DNA of 7,291 nucleotides from an uncultured delta proteobacterium. Its GTDB lineage: Bacteria > RBG-13-61-14 > DRUE01. A program made the translations under genes and the position numbers. Within the stretch, counting starts at the first letter, position 1. Each line of letters starts with the position of its first letter. The notes beneath the pieces are model-generated. The model had not been told where the DNA came from, ran no database searches, and saw only the letters and a program-made list of their open reading frames with translations. Positions 5,011 through 7,291 of this stretch are shown piece by piece. The DNA is taken from positions 1-7,291 of the forward strand of contig CAIYYW010000087.1 in NCBI GenBank assembly GCA_903930515.1, in the 5' to 3' direction.

Positions 5011-6557
5011 ACTGGGACGACCTGATCAGGGATCTGGAGATCAAGAATCAGGAGGCATTGGCCGGGGGCGGGGAAGAGCGGGTGAAGAAACAGCACGCGC
5101 TGGGCAAACTGAGATCGCGGGAGCGGCTGGAGATTTTATTGGACCCGGATAGTTTTATGGAACTGGACCGGCTGGTCGCTCCTCAAGGTTCGGGGGTCGG
5201 GATGGCGGACAAGAAATTCCCCGGAGACGGCGTGGTGGGTGGATCGGGCAAAATTCACGGCAGACCGGTCCTGGTTTACAGCCAGGATTTCACGGTGCTG
5301 GGCGGAAGCATGTCCCTGTCGCAGGCGAAAAAAATCTGCAAAATCCTGGACTTGGCGATCAAGACCGGGACGCCGGTGATCGGCCTGAACGATTCCGGCG
5401 GAGCACGGATCCAGGAAGGGGTGATGAGCCTGGCCGGATACGGGGAAATTTTCCTCCGCAATACCCTCGCCAGCGGGGTTATCCCGCAGATTTCCATCAT
5501 TATGGGACCGTCCGCCGGGGGAGCGGTTTACTCCCCGGGCCTGACCGATTTTATCCTGATGGCCGGGCCGACATCTTATATGTATATCACCGGTCCGGAG
5601 GTAGTGAAGGAAGTTACCGGAGAGGATGTTGATCATAGGGAATTGGGCGGGGCCGGGGTCCATTCCCGCAGCAGCGGCGTTTGCGACCTGGTCGGCGAGG
5701 ATGACCGGGGTATTTTGGAAACGGCGCGGAGGCTGCTGACATACCTTCCGCAGAATAATCAGGAAGACCCTCCGGTGGTGGACCTCAAGGACCCGATTGA
5801 GCGGTCGCTCAAAGACCTTTTCCGGATCATCCCGGCTGACGCCAAAACCGGATATGACATCAAGAATGTGATTGAGCTGGTGTTTGATGACGGGAGCTTC
5901 CTGGAGCTGAAGCCCGAGTTCGCGCCGAATATGGTGATCGGGTTCGCCCGGCTGGGCGGATACTCGGTCGGGGTGGTGGCGAATCAGCCTTTGCGTCTGT
6001 CCGGGGGGATTGATTCCAAAGCGGCTCGCAAGGCCGCGCGGTTTGTCCGCTTCTGCGACGCCTTTAATATCCCGATCATCACTTTGGTGGATGTTCCCGG
6101 GTTTATGCCCGGGACCGCGCAGGAATCCGAGGGGATCATCCACCACGGCGCCAAGCTGATCTTCGCCTATGCCGAGGCCACCGTTCCCAAGCTGACCGTG
6201 GTGGTGAGAAAGGCCTATGGAGGAGCTTATATCGTGATGGGGTCCAAGCATTTGCGCGGCGATTTGAATTTCGCGTATCCCGCCGCGGAGATCGCGGTGA
6301 TGGGCCCGGAGGCCGCGGTGAATGTGGTTTTCAAGAAGGAACTCGCTTCCGCGTCCGATCCTGAAAAGCGGAGGGGGGAATTGATCTCGGAATACCGGGA
6401 TAAATTCGCCAGCCCTTATCAGGCCGCGGAACTCGGTTACATTGACGAAGTAATCAGCCCGGACCAGACCCGGATGAAACTCTTCCGCGGCCTGGAGCTG
6501 CTGCTGGATAAAATTGACAAAAACCCGAAAAAGAAACATCCTAATCCACCATTATGA
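5007..6557 (+). CDS. Biotin-dependent acyl-CoA carboxyltransferase (PccB/MmdA/AccD5 family beta subunit)
   Basis: A 516-residue carboxyltransferase subunit with two crotonase-like halves, of normal length for the family. Members move a carboxyl group between biotin on a carrier protein and an acyl-CoA (propionyl-CoA carboxylase), or the reverse in methylmalonyl-CoA decarboxylase, as hexamers. Seen in order: KLRSRERLEILLDPDSF (34-50), FPGDGVVGGSGKIHGRPV, SQDFTVLGGSMS, NDSGGARIQEGV (128-139), and the first oxyanion-hole region MGPSAGGAVYSPG (166-178). The second half has VDVPGFMPGTAQE (361-373), HHGAKLIFAYAEATVPK (379-395) and RKAYGGAYIVMGSKHLRGD (401-419), with oxyanion glycines G405-G406. I409 sits where PccB has its specificity Asp. 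The ATG at 5007 overlaps the upstream stop, with AAGGAGG 4 nt before it. No biotin carboxylase or biotin carrier gene is in the window, so carboxylase and decarboxylase roles remain open. The family is certain; the exact substrate is not. Confidence 0.95.
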   Translation: MNWDDLIRDLEIKNQEALAGGGEERVKKQHALGKLRSRERLEILLDPDSFMELDRLVAPQGSGVGMADKKFPGDGVVGGSGKIHGRPVLVYSQDFTVLGGSMSLSQAKKICKILDLAIKTGTPVIGLNDSGGARIQEGVMSLAGYGEIFLRNTLASGVIPQISIIMGPSAGGAVYSPGLTDFILMAGPTSYMYITGPEVVKEVTGEDVDHRELGGAGVHSRSSGVCDLVGEDDRGILETARRLLTYLPQNNQEDPPVVDLKDPIERSLKDLFRIIPADAKTGYDIKNVIELVFDDGSFLELKPEFAPNMVIGFARLGGYSVGVVANQPLRLSGGIDSKAARKAARFVRFCDAFNIPIITLVDVPGFMPGTAQESEGIIHHGAKLIFAYAEATVPKLTVVVRKAYGGAYIVMGSKHLRGDLNFAYPAAEIAVMGPEAAVNVVFKKELASASDPEKRRGELISEYRDKFASPYQAAELGYIDEVISPDQTRMKLFRGLELLLDKIDKNPKKKHPNPPL

Positions 6558-6601
6558 AAAGCAACAAAAACTTTATAACCCATGCGCGCCAGGGGAGTTG
6601 A
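6554..6601 (+). CDS. Possible 15-codon bridging mini-ORF between carboxyltransferase and nitroreductase genes
   Basis: ATG at 6554-6556 overlaps the carboxyltransferase stop as ATGA. The frame encodes MKSNKNFITHARQGS and ends with TGA at 6599-6601, immediately followed by the nitroreductase ATG at 6602. It has no ribosome site of its own. It may let terminating ribosomes continue by reinitiation into the next gene, or may simply be a chance frame in a 44-bp gap. A functional peptide is not claimed. Confidence 0.2.
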   Translation: MKSNKNFITHARQGS

Positions 6602-7267
6602 ATGGAACTGAAAGAAGCTATCTTTGGAAGAAGAAGCATAAGGGATTTCAACCCGGAGCCGGTTCCGAAGGAATTGATGGAACAAGTCCTTCAGGCCGCG
6701 GTCCGCTCTCCCAGCAATTCCAACCGCCAGCCTTGGGAATTCCTGGTCATCAGTGGAGAGAAGCTGCGGGAGTTGGTGGAACGGATCGGGTTGGCGATGA
6801 AGCAGGAGCGGGAAAAGGATCAGCGGCGGGACCTGAAGACCTGGGATGACCAATATCCGATGCCGGAAGAGGGCGCCCGGAGGTCAAACCATTTGATGCG
6901 CTCTCTGGTGGAATCCGCGACCCAGGCCGGGATCAAGGCCTCGGATTTTATCCAGAGCAACTTCCGCTTCTTCAACGCGCCCTGCGCGATCCTGGTCTTG
7001 ATGGACAAGGGGTATGGGAATGGCGCGCTGGTGAGCGTCGGAGCCGGGATTGAAAACCTTTTGCTTCAAGCTTATGATCTCGGCTTGGGGAGTTGCTGGA
7101 TGATGGTCCCGCTGGAATTCGGAGAGGTGTTCCGGGCGATGTTTGAAATCCCGGAGCATAAATATTTGGTGAGCGTGATCGCGCTCGGGTATCCGAGCGA
7201 TTCTTCTCTCAACCGGTTCCGAAGCGCTCGCGATCCGTTGGAAAAGGTGGTAAAGTTTTATGATTGA
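6602..7267 (+). CDS. Nitroreductase-family FMN-dependent oxidoreductase
   Basis: A 221-residue protein of the nitroreductase fold, a dimeric flavoprotein group that uses NAD(P)H to reduce nitro compounds, quinones, enones or other acceptors. Seen: the FMN-phosphate motif RRSIRDF (10-16, with R10, R11, S12, R14); SPSNSNRQPWEFLVI (36-50), which normally contacts FMN; a charged helical insert (about 65-100) in the variable region that often shapes the substrate pocket; VSVGAGIENLLLQAYDLGLGSCWM (144-167); and the C-terminal IALGYP (193-198). There is no ferredoxin domain or signal peptide. The ATG at 6602 follows AGGGGAG with a short 4-nt gap. It is the third gene of the plus-strand set, 44 bp after the carboxyltransferase. 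Reduction of an enoyl or related intermediate of the same pathway is possible, but the family is too broad to name a substrate. Confidence 0.92.
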   Translation: MELKEAIFGRRSIRDFNPEPVPKELMEQVLQAAVRSPSNSNRQPWEFLVISGEKLRELVERIGLAMKQEREKDQRRDLKTWDDQYPMPEEGARRSNHLMRSLVESATQAGIKASDFIQSNFRFFNAPCAILVLMDKGYGNGALVSVGAGIENLLLQAYDLGLGSCWMMVPLEFGEVFRAMFEIPEHKYLVSVIALGYPSDSSLNRFRSARDPLEKVVKFYD

Positions 7268-7291
7268 AGTCATGCGCAGACCGGAGTGTCC
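7260..7291 (+). CDS. Possible start of a further gene overlapping the nitroreductase end (runs off right edge)
   Basis: ATG at 7260-7262 lies inside the last codons of the nitroreductase gene and opens a frame (MIEVMRRPEC...) to the window edge. AAGGTGG at 7244-7250 is a fair ribosome site 9 nt upstream. Only ten codons are visible, so coding cannot be judged. The same bases can also be read as the first arm of a hairpin repeat, which would argue against a gene. Confidence 0.25.
   Translation, partial: MIEVMRRPEC
7274..7291. repeat. Probable left arm of a GC-rich hairpin repeat cut by the window edge
   Basis: GCGCAGACCGGA (7274-7285), then GTG, then TCC (7289-7291) reads as a 12-nt arm, a 3-nt loop and the first three bases of the returning arm. 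It starts with GCGCAG like the hairpin at 2239-2260, and its TGCGCAGACC (7273-7282) is the exact reverse complement of 2361-2370 in the repeat cluster. Only 3 bp of pairing are visible; the rest is inferred. Confidence 0.35.

Noticed and set aside
5136-6539. Long open frame (467 codons) antisense to the carboxyltransferase
   Set aside because: It lies wholly opposite a certain gene in GC-rich DNA, its product is rich in His, Arg, Pro and Gln with no recognisable domain, and no independent coding signal is seen: a shadow of the real gene.
6514-6542. Promoter for the nitroreductase gene based on a perfect TTGACA at 6514-6519
   Set aside because: At 17-18 bp downstream the sequence is CATCCT or ATCCTA, a poor -10. 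The hexamer lies inside the carboxyltransferase coding region (a Lys-Ile-Asp-Lys stretch).
1-7291. Defence system, prophage, integrase or transposase genes
   Set aside because: Every substantial gene except the 498- and 52-residue unknowns matches a housekeeping or metabolic enzyme family. No nuclease, recombinase, toxin or phage motifs are visible.

Overview
The window is a moderately GC-rich bacterial chromosome segment (clearly above 50% G+C by eye) with tightly packed metabolic genes and good Shine-Dalgarno sites. Nothing in it looks like phage, plasmid, transposon or a defence locus. An Fe-S scaffold gene, a P1-family hydrolase, an acyl-CoA carboxyltransferase and a nitroreductase-fold flavoprotein together fit a metabolically versatile, possibly anaerobic, uncultivated bacterium. 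The phylum cannot be fixed from this sequence. The only accessory-looking DNA is a cluster of short hairpin repeats at 2239-2373 and what looks like half of a related hairpin at the very end.

Left half, minus strand (read from 3357 down to 1): a P1-family (S58) peptidase/amidohydrolase with an N-terminal-nucleophile Asn-Thr site (2374-3357); about 150 bp of hairpin repeats; an Ldh_2-family NAD(P)-dependent 2-hydroxyacid dehydrogenase (1143-2222); a 52-residue unknown protein (988-1146); a cysteine-dioxygenase-like cupin (341-991); then, after 65 bp containing its own candidate promoter, the start of a NifU/IscU scaffold protein that runs off the left edge. The dehydrogenase, the 52-residue gene and the cupin are joined by two consecutive ATGA stop/start overlaps, so they form one translationally coupled unit.

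Centre: 3358-3513 is a divergent promoter region. Candidate sigma-70-type -35/-10 pairs with 17-bp spacers face each way. The plus-strand promoter leaves almost no leader before the first gene.

Right half, plus strand: an unrecognised all-helical 498-residue protein (3514-5010); a biotin-dependent acyl-CoA carboxyltransferase of the PccB/MmdA/AccD5 family (5007-6557), joined to it by another ATGA overlap; and a nitroreductase-family FMN protein (6602-7267). A 15-codon mini-ORF exactly bridges the last two. A further gene may begin at 7260, overlapping the nitroreductase end.

How the genes may work together is inference. The dehydrogenase/52-residue protein/thiol-dioxygenase-like unit suggests a small pathway on a 2-oxo or 2-hydroxy acid, perhaps sulfur-containing. 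The helical protein is presumably made with the carboxyltransferase, whose biotin carboxylase and biotin carrier partners are not in this window. The most interesting points are the two coupled operons with unknown partners (52 and 498 residues), and the altered active-site positions of the cupin and the carboxyltransferase.
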